Shown piece after piece: positions 1-7,865 of a stretch of 64,000 nt of DNA. The number at the start of each line of letters is the position of its first letter. Position 1 is the first letter of the stretch. The stretch lies in assembly GCA_002742935.1 (NCBI GenBank), contig PDON01000063.1, forward strand, positions 25,993 through 89,992, read 5' to 3'. This DNA is from Candidatus Cloacimonadota bacterium. GTDB taxonomy: Bacteria > UBA4055. The notes below the pieces were generated by a model. That model saw only the letters and a program-made list of their open reading frames with translations. It ran no database searches and was not told the DNA's origin. A program made the translations under genes and the position numbers.

Positions 1-449
1 TAAAATATTGCCATAAAAAGAGAGATTGGAGCATAAACAAATTTACAAAATCTTACATTATTACTTATGGCAAAAAGTTTAGGAATAATCTCACCTATCA
101 AAAGAATCATAGTACCCACAAAGAGAACATCTATAACAGTAACCCAAGTTTCAGGAATATGTAGTGTTTGATTGAAATGGGAAGAGATAGAGTGAGCAAG
201 AATTGCAATTGTTACATTAACCAGATTATTACCTAGAAGAAATGTAATCAAAAGTTGATCAGAACTACTTTTTAAAAGATTAGCTATCTTTCTCTCAATT
301 TTACTCTCAGATTCAGCCATTCTATCAATATCTTTTTGTGTAAGACTCATGAAAGCTGACTCAGATCCCGAAAAAAGGATACTGAAAGGAAACAACATGA
401 CAAAGGCTACAATCTGATAATAGATTAGGCCGGTCGAAGGAGGCTCCAT
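1..449 (-). CDS. CNNM/DUF21 (CorC/HlyC-type) membrane protein, 3' part outside window
   Basis: The reading frame starts at an ATG at 449 on the minus strand, behind an AGGAAAA-like ribosome site, and stays open to the window edge (149 codons visible). The peptide begins MEPPSTGLIYYQI, then a hydrophobic segment, SGSESAFMSL, FLLGNNLVNV and GEIIPK. These are signatures of the transmembrane CNNM/DUF21 domain of the CorC/HlyC/GldE-like family. Such proteins usually continue into two CBS domains and a CorC_HlyC domain; that part lies beyond base 1. Members sit in the inner membrane and are linked to Mg2+ or other cation handling, and in Bacteroidota one paralogue (GldE) to gliding. I cannot decide between these. 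The family call is secure; the function is not. Confidence 0.85.
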   Translation of the reverse strand, partial: MEPPSTGLIYYQIVAFVMLFPFSILFSGSESAFMSLTQKDIDRMAESESKIERKIANLLKSSSDQLLITFLLGNNLVNVTIAILAHSISSHFNQTLHIPETWVTVIDVLFVGTMILLIGEIIPKLFAISNNVRFCKFVYAPISLFMAIF

Positions 450-959
450 AAAAGTTTTCCTAAAATTAGTTTAACATAATCTCCAGATTTCAGCGTACAT
501 CAACTTAAAATCTTTGGGTAAGGTTGAATGTAATATTTTGATATCAAAAAATAAAATGTTTTTTTTATAATAAATAACAATCTTTTTCCTACTTAGGTTC
601 TACTGAAAAAGGTTTAATTTTGATCACATTTAATCTGTATTTGAGATAAAAGAGAAGGGATCTTATATATGATTATAGCTTTTGTTTCCTTAGAGAGCCT
701 CAGGGTACGGTCTTTTATACATATATTTATACTTATCATGCTAAATATTAGATAAACACTTAATATTGAACTAAGGTTAGTATATAAAGATTGCACTCTT
801 TATGCACCATTATTTTCTATTTAACTTCCGTGTTTATAATATTTTAAGGGCAGATTCTAATTAGTAAAAAATCTTACTTAGAAAGGGAAAGTGGTTAAAA
901 CTTTACAGAAATAAAAAAGCAACTCTTTTGATAGATTACAATAAGTGCTAATTGATAAA
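450..959. other. Intergenic region with no supported gene
   Basis: There are 510 bases between the divergent start of the CNNM gene and the terminator of the receiver gene. I see no coding sequence with a ribosome site or family signature. It holds short degenerate matches to other intergenic stretches: the string around 532-549 (tattttgatatcaaa) recurs near 6261-6276, the 15 bases around 693-707 recur inverted near 29682-29696, and a looser match around 737-775 resembles 33711-33760. These look like worn dispersed repeats. Confidence 0.5.
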
Positions 960-982
960 AATGGAGAGTAAAACTCTCCATT
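960..982 (-). terminator. Rho-independent terminator of the receiver-domain gene
   Basis: A perfect 10-bp stem (960-969 with 973-982) and a 3-base loop abut the stop codon at 983-985. On the minus strand the stem is followed by a T-run. Confidence 0.85.
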
Positions 983-1369
983 CTATTTAGAAACTAAAAC
1001 TTTCTCATTTATCAAGTCTATTAGATCCAACAGATCCAATGGCTTTTGCATATAGCTAAGCAAATTTAGACTATCAAGAGAATCAGCCATATAATTGTAA
1101 CCTGATACCATAACAATTTTAATATCCGGGAAATCTTTATTTAGCTTCTTTGTAAGCTCTATCCCATCCATTTTTGGCATGAAAAAATCAGTAACCACTA
1201 AGGTATAGTTCTCCCCTTCAAGGCTTTTATCTACAACCTTTTTGTAAGCTTCCTCACCGTTAAATGCCGTATCAGCATCAACACCAAAGAAATCTTTGAA
1301 CATTTTAGTAAAAAGATTTACAATCTGGGCTTCATCATCAACAACTAATACAGAAAATTTATTCATCAA
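983..1369 (-). CDS. Single-domain response regulator (receiver domain only)
   Basis: This 128-residue protein is one CheY-like receiver domain with no output domain. The acidic pair D11-D12 follows the first strand. D61 in VVTDFFMP is the predicted phosphorylation site, S89 in MVSGY is the switch Ser/Thr, and K109 in MQKP is the conserved Lys. It therefore acts as a phosphorylation-dependent protein-protein switch or phosphorelay shuttle in the cytoplasm. No histidine kinase is adjacent, so its partner is unknown; the only kinase in the window is about 43 kb away at 44731. A terminator directly follows, so it is transcribed alone. Two Met codons are adjacent and either could start the protein. 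Confidence 0.93.
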   Translation of the reverse strand: MMNKFSVLVVDDEAQIVNLFTKMFKDFFGVDADTAFNGEEAYKKVVDKSLEGENYTLVVTDFFMPKMDGIELTKKLNKDFPDIKIVMVSGYNYMADSLDSLNLLSYMQKPLDLLDLIDLINEKVLVSK

Positions 1370-1543
1370 ATAATCCTAACATAAAGATTAAAAATTATAA
1401 CAAGTACTCATAATAATTTAAATTTAGTTTAATTTTGAGTTAAAAACAATATTTTTTTCATTAATTACACTTTTTTAACTATATTTATAATACTGTAATT
1501 ATTTAAGAAAAGAAGAAATAATCTTGTTATGAGTATATAAAAA

Positions 1544-2005
1544 TTGATAAAATATAATAAAAAATTTATGATGGAAGCTTTTGATCTTGCCCTCAAAGGT
1601 TTTGAAAAGGGAGAAGTACCAATTGGAGCTGTAATGGTTAGAGATGAAAAAATTATATCTCGCCAGTTCAACAGAGTTGAAGAGCTTAAAGATAGCAGTG
1701 CTCACGCTGAAATCTTGGCTGTAAGAGATTCTAGTGAAAAATTAAAAAATAGTAAACTCGTAAAAACTTCACTATATGTTACTTTGGAACCTTGTATTAT
1801 GTGTATGAGTAGCTTAGCTATGGCAAGGGTAGACAACATATATTTTGGAGCCTTCGATAAAAGATTTGGTTTTCTATCAACAGGGTGTTCTATTAATCTC
1901 TTGAAAAGATTTAATAAAAACATTGTAGTAGAAGGAGGTTTCTTTAAGGAACAATCCTCCTATATCTTAAAAACTTTTTTTAAAATATTGAGAGAAAGAG
2001 AGTGA
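1544..2005 (+). CDS. tadA: tRNA adenosine(34) deaminase TadA
   Basis: This 153-residue cytidine-deaminase-fold enzyme converts A34 to inosine in tRNA-Arg(ACG), allowing wobble decoding. The zinc and catalytic signature is complete: H54-A-E56 (E56 is the proton shuttle) and PC84-I-M-C87. VPIGAVMV and YVTLEPC are family landmarks. Start choice is uncertain. The TTG at 1544 gives the N-terminal helix expected from other TadA proteins, while ATGs at 1568 and 1571 would trim it; no strong ribosome site is visible for any of them. The length matches the family. Its end overlaps the next gene by 4 bases (GTGA), so the two are translationally coupled. Confidence 0.93.
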   Translation: MIKYNKKFMMEAFDLALKGFEKGEVPIGAVMVRDEKIISRQFNRVEELKDSSAHAEILAVRDSSEKLKNSKLVKTSLYVTLEPCIMCMSSLAMARVDNIYFGAFDKRFGFLSTGCSINLLKRFNKNIVVEGGFFKEQSSYILKTFFKILRERE

Positions 2006-3348
2006 ATAAAAAAATAGTTTCCATATTAAAAAAATATTCAAAAAACAGTATTTTATCACTAAACCATAAGGGGTATCTCTTTTCTGAAAAGATATTAGGA
2101 AAGGATGTCAAAATAGACTTTTTCAACAATGAAAAAGTTGGAATAAGTGGAAAAAGCTCCATTATTAAAGGGGATATTTTCAAATCCTCCATTGATGATA
2201 AAACCTATAACACTCTTATAGTTTTTAATTATTTAAGAACATTAAAATTGACAAAAAGAGTGGAACTCTTTGAATATTTGGAAAAAATAACATCTTCAGA
2301 AGGAGTAGTAATAGTTTGTGAGTACTTTAAGGGGAATCTAACACCAAAGCAAAACAATTTCATTGAATTTAATAACCTCCTCAGCAGTATAAAAGAGGAG
2401 TACTTCCCTTTTATGGGAAAGCAGAGCATAGAAAATCTTTTAAACAACAGTTTTTTTGAAAATAAAAAACATTTAATAATAGATTCTCCTGATAGTTTTG
2501 AAGAAAATGATATAAAAAATACTATTGTAAAAAAACTAAAAAACAAGATTATTCCATCTCTAAAAGATCAGAAAATTATAGAAAGAGCAAATAACCTCTT
2601 AGAAAAAATTGAAACCGTTGGTATTGAAGAATCTCCAATGATACTTTCTATATTAAAATCAAAAAAGAGAAAAGAGGTTTATAAACTTAAAGGGGATAGT
2701 AATACCAACCCTAGAGAAAGACTACTTTTAGGAGATCTTGAAAGCTTAAAACTTTCGGATCTTGTGGCAATAATTATTGGAATGGGAACAAAGGCAGAAG
2801 ATGTTTTTACTCTCTCAAGGAGAATAATTAAGGAGTACGGATCCATTGCTCTTTCAGAGGAGAGATCTCCTCATAAGATTATGGAAATTTTAAATATTGG
2901 GGAGGTAAACGCCTGTAAGTTGGTTGCATCTTTTGAACTTGGCAGAAGATTCTTTAGTGAAAAATATAAAAACAGACCACTTGTAAGGGGACCCGAAGAT
3001 GTATTTAAACATGTTGAATCTATGAAGGATCTAATAAAGGAGAATTTTAGAGGTTTATATCTCAATAGCAAAAATTATATTATCCATGATGAAATTATAA
3101 GTATAGGGCATTTAACAGCTTCACTGGTTCACCCTAGAGAGGTGTTTAGACCGGCTGTAGAGCATAGTGCCGCAGGGGTTATTGTTGTTCATAATCATCC
3201 ATCGGGAGTTGCCAAACCATCAAAAAATGATGATGCTGTTACTGATAACCTAAAAGAAGCCGGCAAGTTACTTGGTATACCTATCTTAGATCATATTATT
3301 GTTGGAAATGATAAATATTATAGTTATAATTCTGAGGGCAAAATTTAA
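2002..3348 (+). CDS. RadC-family JAMM protein with N-terminal methyltransferase-like extension
   Basis: The protein has 448 residues, twice the usual RadC length. Residues from about 233 to the end are a standard RadC/UPF0758 unit: the helix-hairpin-helix entry NPRERLLLGDLESL, then the MPN/JAB fold with the JAMM metal motif H397-N-H399-P-S-G, S407 and D410. Residues 1-220 are extra. The stretch YNTLIVFNYLRTLKLTKR...SSEGVVIVCEY resembles the middle of a Rossmann SAM-methyltransferase, but I see no GxGxG SAM-binding loop, so it may be degenerate. RadC proteins are named as DNA repair factors, yet their biochemical role is unsettled. It begins with GTG overlapping tadA by 4 bases and is followed 19 bases later by a DnaJ-domain gene, so the three look like one operon. 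Confidence 0.85.
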   Translation: MNKKIVSILKKYSKNSILSLNHKGYLFSEKILGKDVKIDFFNNEKVGISGKSSIIKGDIFKSSIDDKTYNTLIVFNYLRTLKLTKRVELFEYLEKITSSEGVVIVCEYFKGNLTPKQNNFIEFNNLLSSIKEEYFPFMGKQSIENLLNNSFFENKKHLIIDSPDSFEENDIKNTIVKKLKNKIIPSLKDQKIIERANNLLEKIETVGIEESPMILSILKSKKRKEVYKLKGDSNTNPRERLLLGDLESLKLSDLVAIIIGMGTKAEDVFTLSRRIIKEYGSIALSEERSPHKIMEILNIGEVNACKLVASFELGRRFFSEKYKNRPLVRGPEDVFKHVESMKDLIKENFRGLYLNSKNYIIHDEIISIGHLTASLVHPREVFRPAVEHSAAGVIVVHNHPSGVAKPSKNDDAVTDNLKEAGKLLGIPILDHIIVGNDKYYSYNSEGKI

Positions 3349-3367
3349 TCTTTAAGATGAGGTGGCA

Positions 3368-4138
3368 ATGGCCTTAAAACATACATTTTTTGGTTTGGCA
3401 GTAGGTTTTATTTTATCTGGTCCTATAGGAGCAGTTTTGGGAGCTGTTTTAGGAAGTCTAGTTCCCGATAAGGTTGAAAAAGATGAAAATAAGCCTCCTG
3501 AGAATAGAGAAAACTACAATAAGAATAGAGCTTCAGAATTCACCTACTCGCTTTTAATCCTTTTTGCAATAGTTATTAAAGCAGATAATAAAACAAAAAA
3601 ATCTGAAATAGCATTCATTAAAAGCTATTTAATTAAAAAGTTTGGTTTAGAAAATGCCCAAGAGATGATGCACATACTAAAAGCTCTACTTCAAAAAAAT
3701 GTTGAAGCAAAACCTGTTTGTCAGCAGATTAGATTTAACACAGACTATTACTTTAGAATAGAACTTATACATCTACTGTTTAAACTTGCAACAATAGATC
3801 AACATATATCTGTAGAGGAGTTTGACTGTATAAAAAACATCTCAATAGATTTGGGTGTAAGCAATTTAGATTTCAGAAGAATAGCTTCAATGTTTACATA
3901 TAGTTCATCTTCAAAATCACAATCTACTTTTAAACTTGAAAAAGCGTATAAAATAATGGGTGTTGAGAAGGGTGTTACCTTAGAGGAGCTTAAAAAAAGT
4001 TATAGAAAACTTTCTAAGGAGTATCACCCAGATAGGGTAGCTCATTTAGGGGAAGAGTATCAAAAAATAGCCGAAGAGAAGTTTGTTAAAATAAAAGATG
4101 CTTACGATACAATAAAAAAGGATCTCGAATCGTTTTGA
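3368..4138 (+). CDS. TerB-like/DnaJ-domain membrane-anchored co-chaperone (DjlA-like)
   Basis: The protein has 256 residues from the ATG at 3368. A GTG at 3362 is in frame, but the GAGG ribosome site (3359-3362) fits the ATG. A glycine-rich hydrophobic segment at about residues 7-30 (GLAVGFILSGPIGAVLGAVLG) should anchor it in the inner membrane. The middle, about 55-180, is an all-helical TerB/DjlA-type domain. The C-terminal 65 residues are a J domain with the HPD tripeptide (KEYHPDRV), which stimulates the ATPase of DnaK. The architecture matches DjlA, a membrane co-chaperone. It is third in the tadA operon. Confidence is high for the domains and moderate for the exact role. Confidence 0.85.
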   Translation: MALKHTFFGLAVGFILSGPIGAVLGAVLGSLVPDKVEKDENKPPENRENYNKNRASEFTYSLLILFAIVIKADNKTKKSEIAFIKSYLIKKFGLENAQEMMHILKALLQKNVEAKPVCQQIRFNTDYYFRIELIHLLFKLATIDQHISVEEFDCIKNISIDLGVSNLDFRRIASMFTYSSSSKSQSTFKLEKAYKIMGVEKGVTLEELKKSYRKLSKEYHPDRVAHLGEEYQKIAEEKFVKIKDAYDTIKKDLESF

Positions 4139-4199
4139 AAATATTTTCTAAAAGAGTACTATCGACTTCAAATATGATATAATTATGATTTAGATTCAA

Positions 4200-4377
4200 A
4201 TTAAATTAAAAAATAGAGAGAAGGTATCAGCAGAGAAAAAATTTGTTATCCAGTCCACTTATATTGATAGTCCAGGATCCTCAGTTGCCAAATATTGTGA
4301 ATAGAAAGATACAGATTGTAATATTGCTATAGAAAGAGGGAAAAGAATAGTATCAGTTTGTTCTACTAAAAAATAGT
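4200..4377 (+). pseudogene. Possible remnant of a small peptide gene upstream of the propeller gene
   Basis: In the frame containing AAG-GTA-TCA (around 4221-4229) the DNA reads as about 50 codons of plausible peptide. These include FVIQSTYIDSPGSSVAKYCE and, after one in-frame TAG, CNIAIERGKRIVSVC, ending at a TAG near 4376. There is no start codon and one internal stop, so it cannot be expressed as is. In Bacteroidota, small peptide genes (for example the NVEALA family) often precede 6-bladed beta-propeller genes like the one starting at 4405. I infer decay of such a gene. The evidence is composition and position only. Confidence 0.3.
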
Positions 4378-4404
4378 GTTATAAGAAGCATAGGAGATGT
4401 TTAA

Positions 4405-5514
4405 ATGAGAACTTTAATTTTTATACTTTTACTTTATTTATCCAAATCTCTATGTGGTTATGAATTTGAAAATGTAAAAAGTGTTACATGTGAACTAGAT
4501 AGCTCTTACGGAAAAATATTTTATCAATCAGCTGTTTATAACCCAAAGAAAGAATCAATCTTTTTTATTGCCAAGAGTGGTAGAGATTTAAACAAAAAAG
4601 TAAAAAGAGTTTGTAGTTTTAATCTATCCGGTAATTTTTTGGGAACCATTGGCAAGATAAATAGCTTTGAAGCAGGTGGTTATGTAGATCCTTTTAGGCT
4701 TAGTAGCTTTGATAATAGGATTAATATCTATGATATAAAAGCAAAGAGGGTTACGAGCTTTAATATAGATAATTTCTCATCAGAAAAGCTTATATATCTT
4801 GAAAAAAGTGCTGCTAATTGTGAATCCTTTTTTTTGAGAGATGATAAATTTTATGCCTCAAATAATAATTGTGTTTTCTCATCTTTAAATTCCGGCATAG
4901 TTTATAAAATAAGGGAGTTAGAGATAAAAAATAATTATGAATTGGATGAGTATATTACCTTTGATGATTGTACACCTTTTAGAAAATTTTATGGATTTGA
5001 AGGGGAATTACCAAAAGATCCACTTATTTCCAGTAATGAAATATATAAAACCTTATCTCTTTATCAAAAAACCTATTATGCTCCTACAGATAGTGGCTAT
5101 TTTGCTGTGAACGGGTTTGGTTCTATTCTTTATCAATTCGACATAAATGATAGTTTAACAAATACCTATCATCTAAAATCTATGAAAAAGTTCAGAGAGA
5201 GTGAAAAAAAGGTATTTAAAAATTTTTCTAAGAATCCTATTAATAGATTATCAAGTATTAGCTCTATATTCTATGATCCTAAAGGGAATAACCTATATAT
5301 CGTAGTAAACCATATATCTAAAAAGATTAAAAAAGAGTTTGGCTCCTCCTTCTCTATGCTTACATTTTCGCTAGATAGTGGTAAGGAAAAATTTGAAGCA
5401 ATACCTGATGGTTTTATTGGTATAAAAGATGGTCTTTTTATAGGATTTAAGAAATCTGACTTAGGTAATACTTCAATAACATTTAGTAAACTATTAAGTG
5501 AAGACAAGAAATAA
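4405..5514 (+). CDS. Secreted beta-propeller-like protein (6-bladed propeller type)
   Basis: This 369-residue protein has an N-terminal signal sequence (MRTLIFILLLYLSKSLCG) and is therefore exported. The rest is beta-rich, with repeated blades of the kind 'SFNLSGNFLGTIGK', 'INIYDIKAKRVTSFNID' and 'FAVNGFGSILYQFDIND'. This pattern of short strands around aromatic and Gly residues is seen in the 6-bladed beta-propeller family (BF2867-like) of Bacteroidota. A GGAG ribosome site precedes the ATG. Its stop codon overlaps the ATG of the next gene (TAATG), so it is co-translated with a thioredoxin-fold protein. The function is unknown; the pairing suggests an envelope redox or binding module. The blade assignment is by eye. 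Confidence 0.6.
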   Translation: MRTLIFILLLYLSKSLCGYEFENVKSVTCELDSSYGKIFYQSAVYNPKKESIFFIAKSGRDLNKKVKRVCSFNLSGNFLGTIGKINSFEAGGYVDPFRLSSFDNRINIYDIKAKRVTSFNIDNFSSEKLIYLEKSAANCESFFLRDDKFYASNNNCVFSSLNSGIVYKIRELEIKNNYELDEYITFDDCTPFRKFYGFEGELPKDPLISSNEIYKTLSLYQKTYYAPTDSGYFAVNGFGSILYQFDINDSLTNTYHLKSMKKFRESEKKVFKNFSKNPINRLSSISSIFYDPKGNNLYIVVNHISKKIKKEFGSSFSMLTFSLDSGKEKFEAIPDGFIGIKDGLFIGFKKSDLGNTSITFSKLLSEDKK

Positions 5515-6080
5515 TGAAAAAAGATTTTAGAGTAAAATTACTAATACTTTTTTTGCTAGTTTTAATATCTACTCCCTTATTTTCTATAGATAAAAATTTT
5601 CAGAATAGTGGTTTGTTAGCTGAAAAGATAAATCTATTTAACAGTAATGTTACAAAGTTTGAAACCAAAGATTCAACTACTATATTTGATTCTGCTAATA
5701 ATACAAAGAACTACCTTTTCCTAATTTTATCTCCATATATTTGCTTAGGTTGAAATGGAATAGATCTAAATGAGCTAGTTAGCTTTAATAAGAAAAATTT
5801 AGGAAGAGTTTATCTAGTTATAAGAGAGTGGAACTGGTATGATACAAGTAGTTTTATTAATAGAGAGATAAAAAAGTATAATCTACCTATTTTACTGGAT
5901 AAAAATTCAGTAAATAGTAATAAAATTGATTCTATTTTGAATATTGATAAAGGTAACTACTTTGTTATAACAGATAGTAAAGGAGAGATTAAATGGGTAA
6001 AAGAGTATAAAATGGAAGATAGCTTTTCCAGTATGGATAAAGCTATTAATTTATTCAATAAAATTCAAAATTTAAAATAG
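5514..6080 (+). CDS. Exported thioredoxin-fold protein with in-frame TGA at codon 80 (candidate CxxU selenoprotein or nonsense mutant)
   Basis: Read through a single TGA at 5751-5753, the frame gives 188 codons ending in TAG at 6080. Residues 1-25 form a signal peptide. The strand NYLFLILSPYICLG leads to the stop. The next 108 codons continue without any other stop and complete a thioredoxin-like fold: NGIDLNELVSFNKK, RVYLVIREW, the LPILLD turn and GNYFVITDSKGEIKWVKEY. The TGA falls three residues after Cys77, where redoxins carry the second Cys of CxxC, so recoding would give C-L-G-Sec. A short hairpin (5773-5776 with 5781-5784, loop AGTT) lies 23 bases past the TGA. If Sec is not used, the product stops at 79 residues and the gene is dead; TGG (Trp) to TGA is then the simplest mutation. 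The start overlaps the propeller stop. Confidence 0.6.
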
Positions 6081-6153
6081 CCTTAGTTTGGTATAAGAAC
6101 AACAATCTATCTTATATAATAATTAAACCTAAGGATTCAATTAAAATATTGTG

Positions 6154-6220
6154 ATAGTAGTCTATTCTTTCATGACCGCTAAAATATGTATCTTCCCACT
6201 AAAAAAGAATCTAAAGCAAA
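6154..6220 (+). repeat. Dispersed repeat, copy 1 (matches 25301-25366)
   Basis: The stretch tagtagtctattct...accgctaaaatatgtatcttcc...aatctaaagcaaa has a near-identical counterpart at 25301-25366, with an exact core of about 22 bases (accgctaaaatatgtatcttcc). Both copies lie a short way downstream of gene ends. It has no coding content, and its nature is unknown. Confidence 0.65.
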
Positions 6221-6327
6221 ATAATTTAATCTTTTTTGAGCATATTCTACTTAAAACAAGTATATTTTGATATCAAATTTAGTTTATTAAACTAAGGTTA
6301 AAGTGTAATATTTTCTAAAAGGGTATT

Positions 6328-7572
6328 ATGGGTTTAAAGTATGATATTATTGTAGTTGGAGGAGGTCCTTCAGGTATATTTTCTGCCATATATGGAGCTA
6401 GAAGGGGTAAAACTGTTCTTATTGTTGAAAAGTCTAAATCTTTGGCATTAAAACTTTTGGCATCGGGAAATGGAAGAGCTAATCTTACAAACACTTTGGA
6501 TAACGATACCTTTCTTTCAAGAGTAGGGCATGGAAAAAAGGAGGGTCTTTTTCTAAAAGATGCTTTTAATATATTTGATAAACTATCCCTTAAAAATCTC
6601 TTTTTAGAACTGGGACTTGAGATTAAACCATTTGATGGATTCCATATATTCCCCGAAGATAGGAGCTCAAAAACTGTAGTTGATCTGCTGATAAAAGAAC
6701 TAAAGAGATTAGGTGTAAAAATTCTTACATCATCTAAATGTGAAAAAATATTGGTAAAAAACAACTCAATAGATGGTGTTTTGGTCAATGGAAAAAAGTA
6801 TCTATCTAAATCTCTTGTAGTTGCTACAGGTGGTAAAGGGTTCCCTTCTCTAGGTGGGTCTGTTGATGGTTACAATATTTTAAGAGATATTGGGCATAAA
6901 ATTACAAACCTCTACCCCGCTATGGTAAAGCTTAATGTTAAAGAGAGGTGGATAGAAAATTGTAGAGCAGATACAATCTCAAATGCTGTTATCAAAATAG
7001 ATATAAAAAAGTATAGCAAGAAAAGTTTTAAAGGGGATCTTATTTTTACACAAAAAGGTTTAATGGGGCCTCTTATTCAAGATTTTTCAGGTGAGGTCAC
7101 TCCACTTTTTGATAAATATGATGAAGTTCCACTTTTAATAAACTTTGTAAAAGGTAAAAATAGAGAAGAGATATACACTCTATTTAAAAAATTTAAAAGT
7201 AAAGATCCAACAAAACCTTTATTAGATCACATTTCAACTATTTTACCAAAGCCTCTAATTTTAGAGTTTTGTAAACAACTCTCAATAGATCCTAATATTC
7301 AAATAAATAGGTTTTCAGGTAGGGATAGGGAAAATCTTATAGATCTTATGGTAAAGGGAAAACTTACTGTTACCGGAAGTGAAGGTTTTAAATCGGCTAT
7401 GGTTACCAGAGGAGGGGTCTCTTTAAAAGAGGTAAACCCTAAAACTATGGAAAGCAAATTGATAAAAAATTTATATATAGTTGGAGAGGTTTTAGATATA
7501 GACGGACCCTGTGGAGGGTACAATCTTCAAATAGCTTTTTCAACGGGAGCAGTGGCAGGAAAGTTTGCTTGA
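6328..7572 (+). CDS. BaiN/HI0933-family FAD-dependent oxidoreductase
   Basis: This 414-residue flavoprotein belongs to the HI0933/YhiN (COG2081) family. The N-terminal dinucleotide-binding motif is YDIIVVGGGPSGIFSA (residues 5-20), followed by the VEKS acidic strand end and the family marker KLLASGNGRANLTN. VVATGGKGFPSLGGSVDG is the ATG-type flavin motif, and the C-terminal GPCGGYNLQIAFSTGAVAG completes the FAD site. BaiN reduces bile-acid intermediates in gut clostridia, but most members have no known substrate, so I do not assign one. It is preceded by about 250 bases with repeats and followed by a repeat cluster, and appears monocistronic. The usual length for the family is 390-420 residues. 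Confidence 0.9.
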   Translation: MGLKYDIIVVGGGPSGIFSAIYGARRGKTVLIVEKSKSLALKLLASGNGRANLTNTLDNDTFLSRVGHGKKEGLFLKDAFNIFDKLSLKNLFLELGLEIKPFDGFHIFPEDRSSKTVVDLLIKELKRLGVKILTSSKCEKILVKNNSIDGVLVNGKKYLSKSLVVATGGKGFPSLGGSVDGYNILRDIGHKITNLYPAMVKLNVKERWIENCRADTISNAVIKIDIKKYSKKSFKGDLIFTQKGLMGPLIQDFSGEVTPLFDKYDEVPLLINFVKGKNREEIYTLFKKFKSKDPTKPLLDHISTILPKPLILEFCKQLSIDPNIQINRFSGRDRENLIDLMVKGKLTVTGSEGFKSAMVTRGGVSLKEVNPKTMESKLIKNLYIVGEVLDIDGPCGGYNLQIAFSTGAVAGKFA

Positions 7573-7589
7573 TAGTAAATTTTCAAGGA

Positions 7590-7625
7590 GCTCTTCTTTT
7601 TTTCTGAAAAAGAAGCAAAATAAGA
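7590..7625. repeat. A/T-rich hairpin repeat after the flavoprotein gene (matches 29523-29570)
   Basis: CTTCTTTTT pairs with AAAAAGAAG across a short loop. The same phrase (agctcttctttttt...aaaaagaagcaaaa) recurs at 29523-29570. It may also serve as the terminator of the gene ending at 7572. Confidence 0.5.
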
Positions 7626-7648
7626 ATTAAGATAAAATTACCTAAAAC

Positions 7649-7773
7649 TCAGAGTTTCGAGAAGCGAGTAGTACAAGGAATTACTTTTTTATGTGATTTG
7701 AGCCTAGAATTACTAGGTGATTTGAATATAAAAAAGTGATGACGCAGTAATGCGAAGCTTATCGGAAGTCTGA
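7649..7773 (+). repeat. 125-bp palindromic element, copy A
   Basis: This copy starts TCAGAGTTTCGAGAAGCG and ends GGAAGTCTGA. The centre holds a hairpin CCTAG-aatta-CTAGG. It aligns along its whole length with copies at 20526, 29322, 31474 and (inverted) 25386. The two arms are imperfect reverse complements of one another, so the whole element can fold back on itself. Confidence 0.8.
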
Positions 7774-7784
7774 GGGCAAAGCCA

Positions 7785-7857
7785 AGCCATAAAATACTTT
7801 CCATACAAAAATGTATAGATGATACAAACAAAAAGGGCAGACACAAGATCTACCCTT
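7785..7857 (+). repeat. Dispersed palindromic repeat 'GGGCAGA-cacaaga-TCTaCCC' (matches 57796-57870 inverted)
   Basis: About 70 bases, including ccatacaaaaatgtataga and gggcagacacaagatct, recur in inverted orientation at 57796-57870. The 3' part is a hairpin, GGGCAGA (7835-7841) with TCTaCCC (7849-7855). It resembles the REP-like GC-richer hairpins scattered in many bacterial genomes. Confidence 0.7.
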
Positions 7858-7865
7858 ACGAATAT

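Noticed and set aside
614..796. 60-codon open frame on the minus strand in the first intergenic region
   Set aside because: It has no ribosome site and no family features, and it overlaps degenerate repeat matches; it is random opening in AT-rich DNA.
7649..7846. 65-codon open frame on the minus strand
   Set aside because: It lies wholly within the palindromic element and REP-like hairpin, so it is not a gene.
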